A stretch of DNA of 24,801 nt from positions 35,001 through 59,801 of the forward strand of contig MCFG01000407.1 of assembly GCA_002104895.1 (NCBI GenBank), read 5' to 3'. The notes beneath the pieces are model-generated. The model was not told the origin of the DNA. It worked only from the letters and a program-made list of their open reading frames with translations, and did no database searches. This document shows positions 1 through 11,915 of the stretch, piece by piece (positions within the stretch are counted from its first letter, which is position 1; each line of letters opens with the position of its first letter). The stretch is from Anaeromyces robustus. Lineage: Eukaryota; Neocallimastigomycota; Neocallimastigomycetes; Neocallimastigales; Neocallimastigaceae. Both the position numbers and the translations under genes were made by a program.

Positions 1-101
1 AAAAAATATTTATATATGTAAAATAATATCACTATATATAATTTAACTAATCTATCTATCTATATATATATATATATATATATGTGTGTATAAATGTATA
101 G

Positions 102-2184
102 TGAATTAGTTTTTGATGGCAAAAAAACAGTAGACTTTTCTACTTTTCCATCACTTCAAAAATTAACGAATTTGTAATAAATTTTATCTTTTTTTTTTTT
201 TTTTAAAAAATAATAAAATTATTTAATATAATATTAATTATGAATTAATTAATAATCTAAATAATTTATAATCAATGTTTTATATAATATGATAAATAGA
301 ACTGTTTCTGGTGGAGGTTCAACTTTTGGAAATCATATGGTACCCAGTAAATTCTTTGAATTACCAGCTATAAAAAGAATGTAAATATATAAAACATGAT
401 AAATATATATAATAAAAATCTATATTTAAATTTATTATAATATATATATTATAATAATGCTTAAATATATATCATTATAATAAAACAGAGAAGTAAGAGG
501 TGTATCCTCAATGTGTCAATCAGTTAGCTCATCAAGTACTGTTGAAGAACTGTAAAGTTATATTTTCATTTTATTTAATTTTATATGAAATAAAAAAAAA
601 AAAAAAAAGAAAAAAAACTTAATATGTAATTTTGTGATATATAATATTTCTAATATTATTTTAATTGTAAAATTTTTATAGTTATTTAGATACTGATGAT
701 AATCTCAATAAATTTCCATACGTTCTTAAGGATTTAAAAAAATTAAGAATACTGTAAAATAAATTTTATTTATAAAAATATTTAATATATATTAATAAAA
801 ATAACGATATTAATGCTTTATATAATTCTTTTATATATTTTTAAAAAAAAATTTTTTTTTTATTTTAGTTCATTATCTGGAAATCAAATTGAAGGTCCAT
901 TAACAAGTGATATTAAAAAATTCACAGCTTTAGAAGAACTGTAAATATTAAAATACAATAAAAAAAAATATTATTAATTTTTAAAGTATTAAAATTAAAA
1001 AAAAAAAAAAAAAAAAAGGTATAATTAAAACTAATTATTAAAAATTTTATTAGTTATATTGATAATAATAAACTTAATGGTGAAATTATTATTCCAGATA
1101 ATTTAAAAGTTTTGTAAGTAATGATAAATTAAAAGTATAAGTAATTTTTCATAATTTTATTATTATCTAAAATTAATAAATTTTAAACAATAATAAAATT
1201 ATGTATAATATGAAAAAAGAATAATAATAGTAATAATTTTATAAATTATTTATTAAAATTTTATTTTTTTTTAAAAAAAAATAAAAAAAATTTTTTAGGA
1301 GTGTTAAGGGCAATACTTTTACAACTTACTCTAAAACAAATAATAACAAAGTTTTAGAAAAAATGTAAATATTTTTTTTTTATAAACTAGTAAAATAAAT
1401 ATATTTATTTAATTATTCAAATTGAATTTTAATATAAATTTTTTTTTTTTTTTTTAAATAAAAATATTTATTTAATTATATTAGTTCTGTTAGAAATAAT
1501 ATGATTAATGATACTTTTGTATCAGATTTAATTAAAGTTAAGTCATTAAAAGATATGTAAGTAGATATTGATTATAATTTTAATAATTTAAACATCTGAA
1601 TATATAATGTATATAATATGTTTAAAATTATTTTATATATTTAATGGAAAAATTAAAAAAAAAAATTTTTTTTATTTTATATTTTAAATAGTGACCTTTC
1701 ATTAACAAAAATTACTAAACTTCCAAATGCTATATTTAATTTAACTAATGTTGAAAAACTGTAAATATAATATATAATCAAAATCTATCTATATATGAAA
1801 TATTAATTCTTTTTTTTTATTTAAATATTTATAAATATTATGAAAACTAAATATATTATTTTTTTTTATATGATAATTATTATAATATATGAAAGTGATC
1901 TTCATGGTAATCCAAATTTAAAGACAAGAATTATTAACTTTGGATTTGAAAAAAGTACTCCTTTAGATTATTGTAATTTTGATAGTAATAATATTTTATG
2001 TTATCAAAATAGTACTTGTGCCGAAGAAGAAACTTATCTTAAGAATATTAAAGCCTGTACAGAAAAAGAAATTAATGAAACAAGATTTGACTATACTTCA
2101 TCTTCATTTAAAACATTAAAATATTCTAAAATTAATTACATTGGTGTTCCATTAATAATGTTGATTATTTATACATTATTTTAA
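102..2184 (+). CDS. Leucine-rich-repeat surface protein, 3' part (5' end outside window)
   Basis: I read ten exons: 102-173, 300-380, 489-551, 682-753, 869-940, 1054-1113, 1299-1364, 1485-1556, 1692-1760 and 1896-2184. Donors are GTAAAT, GTAAGT, GTAAAG, GTAAAA or GTAATA and acceptors end in AG. All nine introns are phase 2, so the joined frame is open for about 304 codons to TAA at 2182. Exons 1-9 are 60-81 nt and each encodes about one leucine-rich repeat; an example is the stretch SLSGNQIEGPLTSDIKK followed by a repeat-ending L. The last exon holds four Cys, one NET sequon and a hydrophobic C-terminus (about IGVPLIMLIIYTLF), which suggests a GPI signal or membrane tail. LRR surface proteins commonly bind ligands or other surfaces; the ligand here is unknown. 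A further exon may end near base 17 (ATAT|GTAAAA), but this is not secure. The last exon could also be read as starting from ATG 1840, but the LRR frame enters at 1896. Confidence 0.85.
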
Positions 2185-2487
2185 TAATTAAAAATTATTA
2201 AATATGTAGTATAATAGAGTAATATATAGTAAATATTTATAAATATGTATATGTGCATAATTAAAATAATTAAAAATGATATATATATTTTAACCTTTAA
2301 CAATTATTTTATAAATAATAAATTTTTATAAATAAATATTTATATAAATTAAATCAAAACTAATAATATATTTTATACATAATATATGGAAAAAAATTTT
2401 TTAACGTAAAACAAGATGATTTTATATATATATAATTAATATTGGTTTTTATAAATAATAATTTTTACTTATTGTTAAAAAAATATG

Positions 2488-2489
2488 TT

Positions 2490-2556
<67 letters not shown>

Positions 2557-2558
2557 TT
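2488..2558. repeat. (TTTA)n microsatellite
   Basis: About 17 nearly uninterrupted copies of TTTA. It translates to an IYLF-type hydrophobic string that is not a real protein. It is expected to be length-polymorphic. Confidence 0.95.
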
Positions 2559-2771
2559 CTATACTATATTTATTATTATAATTTATTAGCAATAAAAATT
2601 TTAAATAAAAAAAAACTTTATTTATAATCATTTAATATTTCATTATTTTATATATATATTATTCTTATTAAAATATTTTATTTTATATTTATTTGTTATT
2701 TATAATTATTTAATATTATATTATTTGATAGTTTATTATTTATGATTTATTCAAATATTTATGAATTATTA

Positions 2772-2931
2772 TTTTATTATTTGTCATTTATTATCTTTCA
2801 ATTTTGGTTTCTAATTATATAAGTATTTTATTATTTGCTATTTATTAACATTCAATATTGCTTTCTAATTATAAAAATTGTATATTATTCGTTATTTTTT
2901 ATCATACAATTTTTTTTTTAATTATAAAAAT
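2772..2931. repeat. Degenerate tandem repeat, about 55-bp unit, three copies
   Basis: Copies begin near 2772, 2826 and 2881. Each runs roughly TTTTATTATTTG(T/C), then ATTTATTA, a TTCAAT-like core, and ends TTTCTAATTATA-A. The third copy is the most diverged. No coding potential was seen. Confidence 0.55.
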
Positions 2932-3684
2932 ATTTTTTTCATTAACATTTTATATACCAAAAATGTTTTTATTAAAATACTTTGTTTTTTTTTTTTTTTT
3001 GAAGTATTTTTTATGTTAATAAAAAATTATATATAATTATCTACCTTTATTTTTTTCGAATATAAATTAAACTAGTCTCATAATTTAATTAAATTAAAAT
3101 AAATTATTATTAATTAAAAATAATATAATTGATTATTAAAAATAATTATAATAATTTTATTTTATTTATTTTATTTTATTTTATTTTATTTTATAATTTA
3201 TTTTTAATTAATAAATAAACTTTTTTTATTTTATTATATTTCATTTTATTTTTTATATTTCTTATTTTTTATTATGGTTATATTATTTTAAATAACCTAA
3301 CGTAAAAAAACTAAATTACTGTTAATATTTTACATAGTAACCAAATTATATTAATTAATATTATTTAATATATCCAAAATTTTTTATTAGTAGTTAATAT
3401 TATAAATTTATATACTCTTTTTTTATATATCAAATAATAATTAAATTTAATCTATTATAAATAGAAATTTAATAATCATGTTATTTAAATAACATCTAAA
3501 AAGTTGGAAAAAAAAAAAAAAAAGCTATAAAAATGAAAAAAATTCCTCTAAAAAAAGAAATAATAAGATAAGAAAGTAAAAAGGGTTAAAGAACCAAGAA
3601 GAAAAAAAAAAGTAAATAAAGGCATAAAAAAAAAAAGGTAAAAAATTAAAGGTTAAAAAAAAAAAAAAAAGAAATAAGACAAAA

Positions 3685-4239
3685 ATGAAATTATTTTCAT
3701 TCTTTACTTTTACTACTTTATTAGCTCTTAGCTGGGCTGAAGTATATCGTATGCCACTTTACAATATCAATACCTACACCTATGTTAATAATAAAAAAGA
3801 TTATTTATCACTTAAAAGTATTGATGCTGGTATCTTCAGTAAAGATATTAATGAAGAATTAACTTATTGTTATTATGTTTATGAAAGGAATTCCAAAAAT
3901 TATGTTGAATGTAAAGTAAAAATTGCTAAATATGGTATTTCTAGTTTCAAAGACCAACATTACCTTTTAAGATTTAACTTTGATGAAGAACCATCTTGTG
4001 CTGTTGGTTCTTCCAATGAAAATACTACCATTAATAAAGTTTACTTATACAATGTTGACAAGAAAGATAAATTCAAGGAAGTTAAGGTTGTTGGAGAAAA
4101 GAAATATGATCAATTCAAAGTTGGAGATCACTTAGATTACTCTGGTAAAAAGCAATACTTTGAATTTGAACTTTACAGCAAATGTGTTTTCACTTTACCT
4201 TACAGCTTTGGTGAAATTTTAGCAATTGAAGAAAATTAA
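3685..4239 (+). CDS. Small secreted four-cysteine protein, function unknown
   Basis: This is a single-exon gene of 184 codons. The start ATG follows an A-rich leader, as in other genes of this genome. Residues 1-18 (MKLFSFFTFTTLLALSWA) form a clear signal peptide. The mature part has four Cys at 62, 76, 105 and 167, enough for two disulfides, and one N-glycosylation sequon (NTT at 113-115). It is rich in Tyr, Lys and Asp, with alternating strand-like stretches (for example YLLRFNF, YFEFELY), so a beta-sandwich fold is plausible. There is no membrane segment or GPI tail. Codon choice is richer in C-ending codons (TTC, TAC, ACC, GAC) than in the neighbouring pseudogenes, which suggests selection and fairly high expression. 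I do not recognise the family. Candidate roles include a secreted carbohydrate-binding or cell-wall protein, but this is speculation. Confidence 0.85.
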   Translation: MKLFSFFTFTTLLALSWAEVYRMPLYNINTYTYVNNKKDYLSLKSIDAGIFSKDINEELTYCYYVYERNSKNYVECKVKIAKYGISSFKDQHYLLRFNFDEEPSCAVGSSNENTTINKVYLYNVDKKDKFKEVKVVGEKKYDQFKVGDHLDYSGKKQYFEFELYSKCVFTLPYSFGEILAIEEN

Positions 4240-5180
4240 TAATAATAAAGAAATATATATATACTAATATACTAATATATAATATATAATATAGTTTTAA
4301 AACTAAAAACTTAAAAAAAAAAAAACAATGTTTTTAAAAAAGTTATATATATTAATATAAAATAATATATATTAGTTAAAAAATTAAATTACAAATTAGA
4401 TAATATATATATACCATAATATTAATATTTTAATATTTATATCACAATATATATTAATAATCATAAAATTCTTGTAAAATATATAATATATAAAATAATA
4501 TAAATAGTAAAATATTTATTATATATATTGATAATCATTAATACAATGTAATTATTTCTTTCATTTTTTTTTTTAATTATTAATTAAAAAAAAAAAAGAG
4601 AGAGAGAAAAAAGATATAAATAATATATATAATAAAAGATACCATTTTTAATTAAAAAAAAATATATTTTAAAGTTTGATTAATTTATGTGTATATATGT
4701 GTATATATTAAGATTTTAATAATACTAAAAAAAAAAAAAAAAAGATTAAAAAAGATTAAAATTATATACATTTATATAATTTTTATATATATTTATTTTT
4801 TATATTTATTTATTATTTTTTGTTTATTATTAATTATCATTATTTTTTTTTTTTAATTTTTAATTTTTAATATTTACACTTAATAAAAAAAAAATAGTAG
4901 CATTAATAAATTTATATTATTTAATTTTTATATAAATTTATCTAATGACTTTAAAATAGAAATGAAAATTACGAAATCAAAATAAAAAAATTTTTTTTAA
5001 TTATAAAAAGATTATAATTATTTAACCTTAAATATATATATTCTATTAATTTTTTTTTTTTTTTGGAATAATTTTTTTTTCTATTTTGATTTTTGATTTT
5101 GATTTTGTATTATTAAATTATTTTACTATGAAATAAATGATTATTTTGAATTATTTTTTTCCTTTTTTTTTTAATAAAAC

Positions 5181-5216
<36 letters not shown>

Positions 5217-5324
5217 TAAATTATTATTCTTTTTAGTAATTTAATTGTTAAAACCTTTAGTAAATAAGTAATAAATTATATATACATATATATATGTATA
5301 TGTATATATATATAGTTTTCTTAT
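4240..5324. other. AT-rich intergenic DNA between two converging genes
   Basis: The genes at 3685 (+) and 5325 (-) converge here, so both 3' untranslated regions and terminators should lie inside. I can see only AT-rich sequence, homopolymer runs and a (TTA)n microsatellite at about 5181-5214. A TATACATATATA-type alternating purine/pyrimidine run lies at 5279-5313, directly after the stop codon of the minus-strand gene. No further gene is supported. Confidence 0.6.
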
Positions 5325-6676
5325 TTACATTCTAATAAGTTCTAAAAACATTTGTTTTGGTTCTTCTTTACCAAAACTAATATCCCAAATAAGTGTATAA
5401 TGATCATAATTATTACCTTGATTAAAAACATAATTAACCGTAGTTGATGGTGAAACACGACGAATTTGTTTCATGAAATTAATTGCTGATGATTCTTGAA
5501 CAATATTATCTTTATCTGCCCAATATAAATTAAATTTAGTGGTACCTAAATCAGTTAATGAATTATCTGAATAAGGTTTTAAAACATCGGTTGGACTAAC
5601 ATATTCAGAAAATGATAATATTGTAACTAATTTCTCAACAATACCTCTTTCTATATTATTTGATCCTGTAAAGAATTTTGAAATAAAGTCAAAATCATCA
5701 AAATCATATGGACCATTCATTAATACTAATTTTTCAAGATTTGGTAATGGTGATAAATAGATATTTTTATTCTTTAATCCAAATTTAGCCTTTAATACCG
5801 TTAAAGCAGCTAAATGAGCACCTGCTGAATGTCCAGAAAGAATAATTCTATTCTTATCTCCACCATATTGTTCAATATTATCATAAGTCCATTGAATAGC
5901 TTTATATACATCTACAACCATATCATCAATAACTCCTTTTGGGAATAATACATAATTTGGAAGAACAGCAACATAACCTTCTTCATGAAGAACTGAACCA
6001 AGTATAGAATACATATATTTATCATCTAAAAACCAAGCACCACCATGAATATAAATTACAACTGGTTTTAATTCATCAGAAGTTTTAGTTACTTTATCAT
6101 GATAAACATCTAAATATTGTGAAGAAGTATTACCAAATTTAATATCTTTACTATATTATATATTTATAATTAAAAAAAAAATTTGTATTATTTATTAATT
6201 AGTATTATGTATTATATATTAATATTACTTTTATATTTTTATTTATTAATATTATTTATTTTTTTAATATTACTTAAATATTATTATTATTATTATGATA
6301 TTATATATTATATATTTATTATTGTTGTTACATTTATTATTATTGTTACATTTAAATTCAATTATTATGTTTTTTTTTTTTTCATTTTAATTTATTTATT
6401 TATGTAATTGAAATTATTTTATTTTAGAATTTCATTTTAAATTAAAATTACTAATTTATTTATATTGAATTATTTTACTACATTAATTTTTTTATAAATA
6501 TATATATTTTAAAAAACATATAATATATATTATAAAACTTACGTTAAATTTTGTTCTTTATTATAATTATCTTTATTAATTTTTTGAGCTTGTTTATTCA
6601 TAGAATTAAAGCCAGCTTCAATCTTGAATATAAAAAGACTTAATATAAATAAAGTAAATAATTGTGACACTTTCAT
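5325..6676 (-). CDS. Secreted alpha/beta-hydrolase (esterase-like), two exons
   Basis: Exon 1 is 6676-6543 and exon 2 is 6150-5325. The 392-bp intron starts GTAAGT and ends TATAG, in phase 2, and the joined product is 319 residues. Exon 1 supplies a signal peptide (about residues 1-21, MKVSQLFTLFILSLFIFKIEA). Exon 2 carries the oxyanion-hole motif HGGAW (80-84), the nucleophile elbow GHSAG (Ser153), an acid residue in WADKDNIV (probably Asp259) and the catalytic His295 in NYDHYTL. That is a complete triad in the usual order and spacing for the HGG-type esterase/lipase group. A start at 6014 would lose HGGAW and the signal peptide, so it is rejected. In gut fungi such enzymes often remove acetyl or feruloyl groups from plant cell walls, but kynurenine-formamidase-like and lipid esterases share these motifs. 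No dockerin is present, so it is probably secreted free. The substrate is undetermined. Confidence 0.88.
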
Positions 6677-7410
6677 TTTGTAATTACTGTTACTGTATTT
6701 ATAAAATATTTAATTATAATTTTTTTTTACTGTGGAAGATATTTAATGTAATTATTTTATTTTTTTAAATATTTTCAAATTTATATTATATACTTAAATA
6801 ATATTTTTAATAATTAATGAACTTCCAAATTTAATATTATTATTAAATAATAATATAATAATACTATTACTTGTACTATTTATATTTAGTACTTTTTATT
6901 TTTTTTTTAAAAATTTTTAAAGATATATATATATAAAAAAAGAATAAAAATTAAAGGAAAATTTCTTTCTTTTATATATTAAATATTTGGATTTTTTTTT
7001 GTTGTTGCTTATATTTAATGACTTCCTTTTATAGTAAGATTTAGTTTTAATTAGTCTCAATAAACCAAAAATCCATTTTAATTAAAAAAAAAAAAAAAAA
7101 AATAAAGATTATTGGGGTAAAATTTTTATCTATTATAAATTTGTATTATTATAATAATGATTAATATTTAAAATTTAATATAAATAAAGTTTAAAAATTT
7201 AATTAAAAAAATATTGGCTGACATATCGTAATTGACACAAACAATTAAGAAAAAGGTAGGAAAAAGGATATTCTATTAATTAGTAACATAACACAAACAA
7301 ACAAACTAAAATAATAATAATAATAATAATAATAATATATAATATATAATAATAATATAATTAACAATAAAATAATAAAATAATAAAATAAAGTAATTAA
7401 GTAATAATTG

Positions 7411-7467
7411 AATAATAATATAATAAATAATATAATAAATAATATAATAAATAATATAATAAATAAT
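7411..7467. repeat. 12-bp AT tandem repeat (ATAATAAATAAT)
   Basis: About four consecutive copies of a 12-base unit in otherwise simple TAA-rich DNA. Confidence 0.7.
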
Positions 7468-8502
7468 TAAATAATCTAAATAAAATAATAAAATAAAAAG
7501 ATAATAACTAATAAAATAATAAAATTGAATAAATAATAAAATAATAATAAAATAATAATTGAATAATTAAACAATATAACTGAATAAATAATTAATAATA
7601 GATAATAAAAATTAAAAAATTAATAATAATAATAATAATGGATAATTAATAAAATTGTATCAATACAATATGTTAATTTTTTTTAATTTTTTTTTTCATT
7701 TGTTCTATATAACGTAAAATATAAAATATAGATAATAAATAATATAATAATACATATGTATAATAATAATAAAAATATTATTATTAAAAAAAAAAAACAA
7801 CTATTATTCTCCTTATGTACATTATAATAATAATGTAAAAAAATATGTTAATCACTTGTTTTATTTTAAATATATAAAATATATACACAAGAAAAGAATA
7901 TTTTTTCAAATATTATAAAAAATAATAATATATACTAAAAATTGAAAATTTACTTTTTTTTAAAAAAAATATTAATATAAAAATATATTCATATAATAAT
8001 AATAGTAATAATTAATTTAAATAATAACAGCAATCTTTATTGATGACACTGAAAAAAATTTTTAAAAAAAAATAAAGGATAATTATAATAATAAAAACTA
8101 TAATGATGACTTTTTTTAATTAAGTAATAATAGTAATGAATAATTTAAGGATGATAATAATAATTTTATAATATAAAAAAAATTATAATAAAAATAATAA
8201 TCATCAATTCTATTAATTTATTTTATTATCATTTATTAATTATTAATTATTATTAATTATTATATATTTATTATTATTTATTAATTATTCATTATTAAAT
8301 TTTATTTATTTATTTTTATTATTGTATATTAATAGTTGTTTGTTTTTTTTGTTTTTTTTAATTATTATTTTGTTATCATTTTTCCAATATTAATAAATTA
8401 AATTATTTTAAGATCAAAGAAAAATTAATTTATAAAATCTTAATTTATATATTTTAAATTAAATTAACTTTAATTATAAATAATTATAGTGGTTATTTAT
8501 TA

Positions 8503-8503
8503 A

Positions 8504-8535
<32 letters not shown>

Positions 8536-8604
8536 AAATAAATAAATAAATAATAAATAAATAGATAAATAAATAAATAAATAAATAATTAATTAATTAA
8601 TTAA
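8503..8604. repeat. (TAAA)n microsatellite with (TTAA)n tail
   Basis: About 20 TAAA units, interrupted by several one-base losses and one G, are followed by four to five TTAA units. It is non-coding. Confidence 0.9.
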
Positions 8605-10263
8605 ATAAGTAAATGTATATACATAATAAATTTAAAAAAAAAAAATTCCACAGAAATATTGAGATATTTAAAACTTTAATCATTAAATTTTTTATATACA
8701 AAGTTTAAAAATAATAAAATTATTGTACAATATATAAAATATATAGAACAATATAATTTATAATACAATACATAATATATAACAATATAAAATATAAAGA
8801 ATATATAAAAAAAATATTTATAAAATTTAAAGTTAAATAATTATTAATAAAAATTAAATAATTGAATTATCTATTAATTGATAGATTAATATAAAAATTT
8901 TAAATATTATTTAAAATTATTTTAAATAAAAACTGGATAAATTAATGTAAACATAAAAATTATTGTGGTAACGTGGAATATTGTTATTTTTTTTTTTAAT
9001 AATTAATTTTAAATGACCTAAATTGTTAATTGGTATTTCATAACTATAGAAATCCTTAATGTTTACTTCATAAAAAATTTTATGTATACTATTTAATAAA
9101 AAGTATATAAGGGATAATATTATATTAATAAATATTTACAACTCAAAACTAATCAATGATAAAAATATTAAAAGGATAATTTGATAAACAATATCTAAAA
9201 ATGAAAAAAAAAATATTTATTTATTTATATATTTATATATTAATATATATATTTATATATTTTTATTTAATATGAACAATACAAAAATATTAATGACAAA
9301 CACACTTTACATATAACTAAATATTTAATAATTATTTCTTTTATAATTGTAATGATAAATTAAAAAAGTGAAATGATGTAAATTAATTCTTTTATTTTTT
9401 TTAAAATATATAAAAAACATTTCAGATTATTTTATGCTCAATTACATTAAATAGTGTAAACGTTTTATGAAAGAGTTAGTAATGTATTACTTTATACTTT
9501 TATTAATAATTTCTTATTCTATTATTTAATGTGATTAAGTATTATAATAAATAGATAAATAAATAAATAAATAAATAAAGTTGTACCTGTGTTTAATAAA
9601 TAATATATATGTATTTTTGTGTAAATAGTATAAAAAAAACAGTATTTAACAGTTTAACATTATATTTATTAACATGTTTATTAGTATTCTATTTTTTTTA
9701 ATATAAAAAATTTACATATACAAATAAATTTTTAAAATATAAAATATAAAAAATAAAATAAAAAGTAATACATAAAATTTTATAAAAATATATTTATTAT
9801 TAATGAAAAGAAAATACATTTTTTATCTCTGAGTTGTGACTAAAAATTCTCACTTTATACTACTAAATATATTTATGAGAAATGATTTTATATCTAATAT
9901 TAAATATTTTTTTTCCTTAATTGTATAATTCAATGTTTTTTTTTTTATGCTTATTTTTAGATATTGTTTGAAAAATATAAGTATATTTTTAACCTTTTTT
10001 TATCTTTGAAGCATTTGTATTTTAATCTTTTAAAAATTTGAAAATTATCTTAAATTCCTTTTTTCTATTTTGAATAACATGTTTTAATCATGGCATTATT
10101 ACAAATTTACTAATTTTTCAAAAAAATTTTTTTTTTTGCTTTGAATAAATAATTTGTAAATTAATTACTAAATATTACAATATATTTTGATTTATATATA
10201 TTTATTTTAATATTATTATCAATATGCCAAAAATTCAATTTTTTTTTTTATTAAAAAAAAAAA

Positions 10264-10895
10264 TTGAATACATATTTTATCATAAAATATATGATAAATT
10301 TATGTATGGAATTTATTGGAAATGATTATCATATTATATTTGATTATGAATTTATTAATGACATATTAATTCTATTCAATATAATTTATTACAATAACGA
10401 TTTGAGAAATAAATCTTATTCGGATCGGGTAAATACACTTTATCGGTTAAACTTTTAAGATTTTAACAATAAAATAGATAAAAAAAATGTTATCAAATGT
10501 TATAATTTTGCCTTTTTACAAATTTTTAATTTCCATGACTAAAGAGAATGATATTAAATCAATTCCAAATGATGGAATCATTATCATAGAAAATCAACTT
10601 ATTATAATAATTTGAATATTTTATAAAATAAAAACAATAAATACAGTAGATCTTAGATTTAATGGAAGATATTTTTATTTTAAAAAAAAACTTTAGTAAA
10701 GAAATCCAAATTAAACTTATCATTATCTGAATATTAAAACATATGTCATTATATCACTAACTTAAAATATTGTATTATAAAAGTTTTGAACGAACGTGTT
10801 TCAAAATCAGAAATTCGTAATTGTATTTCTATCCTTCAAAATATTATTCAAAATGTAAAGTTAAATCATAATACTAATTGCATTAAAAAATAATT
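10264..10895 (+). pseudogene. Possible decayed coding region, family unknown
   Basis: This patch is less simple in sequence than its surroundings and holds several short open stretches in different frames. They are 10264-10458 (64 codons, ending YSDRVNTLYRLNF), 10487-10615 (42 codons, with MTKENDIKSIPNDG) and a run from about 10739 to 10892 (ending with NERVSKSEIRNCISILQNII). The last is preceded by one in-frame stop and by a further open stretch. Complex residue composition across all three argues for a gene broken by stops and frameshifts, not chance AT frames. The final stretch looks like an amphipathic helix. I recognise no domain. Chance open frames remain possible. Confidence 0.35.
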
Positions 10896-11535
10896 TCATT
10901 ATATATAAATATAAATATAATATAAATATATTTTATTCATTCATGACGTAAAAAAAAATATTTTATTCAAAAATTTAATAATAATTGAATAAAAATAATA
11001 TAATAAAAAAAAAATAAATATAATTATTTTATATTTATACCATCCTAAACCTTTTCATATACTCTCCTATAATATAATATAATAAATAAAATAAGTAAAA
11101 TAGGGTATATTAAATATTTTATTTTTAAATATTTTTTTACTAATAAAATAAAGTATATATAAAAAATAAATATATATTTGATTATATAAAATAATAGAAA
11201 AAAAAAAAATAAAAGTATTTTATAAATGTTATATAATTTTAAAATTTTTATATAATATTTGTAATTAATTAGTAAATACAATTTGTATTATTTATCATTT
11301 TTTTTTAAATAAAAAATTACAAAAAATTATATTGGTTAAAAATTATATTTTTATTAAAATAGTTATTGGAATTATACATAAAATAAATATTTAAACTAAC
11401 AAATATATTTTTTTTTAAAAAAAAAATATATTCTATAAAATGGTTTTGTTTAATTTTATTAAATTGATAAGTAAATATAATATAATATAATAGTATATAT
11501 GTAGTAAATATCTTTAAAAACTATAATTATCAAAA
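10896..11535. other. AT-rich intergenic DNA
   Basis: I see nothing beyond AT-rich simple sequence and homopolymers. A minus-strand open frame at 11045-11281 is Ile/Leu/Tyr/Lys only and reads as translated noise. Confidence 0.6.
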
Positions 11536-11812
11536 ATGATTATGAAATATATAATATATATAATTATATACATTATATACATTCAAATTGTATATACATA
11601 TACTTATAATATAACTATTAATATTCTTATAATATTCCTGAAGAATATATTATTTAATATAATGATAATGCTATATTAAAAGGAAGTATAAGTTCAACAA
11701 GTTATGGAGGGAATATTATTGTAGAGATAGTGATTGTATTATGTCACAAACAAATTCTCCTAATGAATCAAATTATTTTACTAAAGTCATAGAAAATGTT
11801 GTCTTGTTATAA
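11536..11812 (+). pseudogene. Decayed small secreted-protein gene
   Basis: From ATG 11536 (or 11542) a hydrophobic leader-like stretch of about 20 residues begins (MKYIIYIIIYIIYIQIVY). The apparent coding then moves to another frame at about 11628 (YNIPEEY), meets TAA at 11655, continues through a GSISSTSYGG stretch, and shifts again near 11715 into CRDSDCIMSQTNSPNES, ending at TAA 11810. Two shifts and one stop in under 280 bases, joining stretches of realistic composition, point to a dead gene for a small secreted Cys-containing protein. It lies about 100 bp upstream of the PI-PLC pseudogene on the same strand. It could be a fragment of a related locus, but I see no shared sequence. Confidence 0.45.
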
Positions 11813-11915
11813 TTAGATAGTATTTAGTATAAAGTAGTTATTATTATTTACAAAATGTTTTTTCCATTAATAAGTATACAAAAAAAATAATAATATAATT
11901 ATATATTATTAAAAA

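Larger units (their letters stand above)
2185..3684. other. AT-rich intergenic DNA with simple repeats and A-rich leader
   Basis: I see no gene here. Contents are a TTTA microsatellite (2488-2558), a degenerate minisatellite of about 55 bp (2772-2931), a TTTTA tract (about 3155-3194) and a hairpin-like pair AAAATACTTT/GAAGTATTTT around 2975-3010. The last 180 bases before the gene at 3685 are strikingly A/G-rich on this strand (about 3505-3684), with CTATAAAAA at about 3525. This looks like a core promoter and 5' leader of a fungal gene, but the transcription start cannot be placed. A short open frame at 2442-2627 is only translated TTTA repeat. Confidence 0.6.
6677..10263. other. Long gene-free AT-rich region with microsatellites
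   Basis: About 3.6 kb with no supportable gene on either strand. The first few hundred bases must include the promoter of the minus-strand hydrolase, but no clear element stands out. I see (ATA)n at 7311-7336, a 12-bp AT repeat (ATAATAAATAAT) at about 7411-7467, and (TAAA)n at 8503-8588 running into (TTAA)n. Patches of less simple sequence (about 7215-7270, 8935-9180, 9420-9480 and 9825-10130) have dense stops in all frames I tried and may be old decayed sequence. A short ATG frame at 9201 encodes only a hydrophobic AT-type string. Confidence 0.6.

Noticed and set aside
1840-1895. ATG 1840 as the start of a separate small gene
   Set aside because: The LRR frame enters at acceptor 1894-1895 in the same phase as the nine preceding introns, so this stretch is intron.
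2442-2627. 61-codon open frame
   Set aside because: It is the translated TTTA microsatellite (IYLF repeats) with no complex sequence.
2970-3015. Hairpin as a transcription terminator
   Set aside because: Arms are only about 10 bases around a T run in AT-rich DNA, and factor-independent hairpin terminators are not expected in a fungal nucleus.
6183-6407. 74-codon open frame on +
   Set aside because: It lies inside the intron of the minus-strand hydrolase and is Ile/Leu/Tyr/Phe-only.
11045-11281. 78-codon open frame on -
   Set aside because: Composition is that of random AT-rich DNA, with no motif or repeat-free domain.
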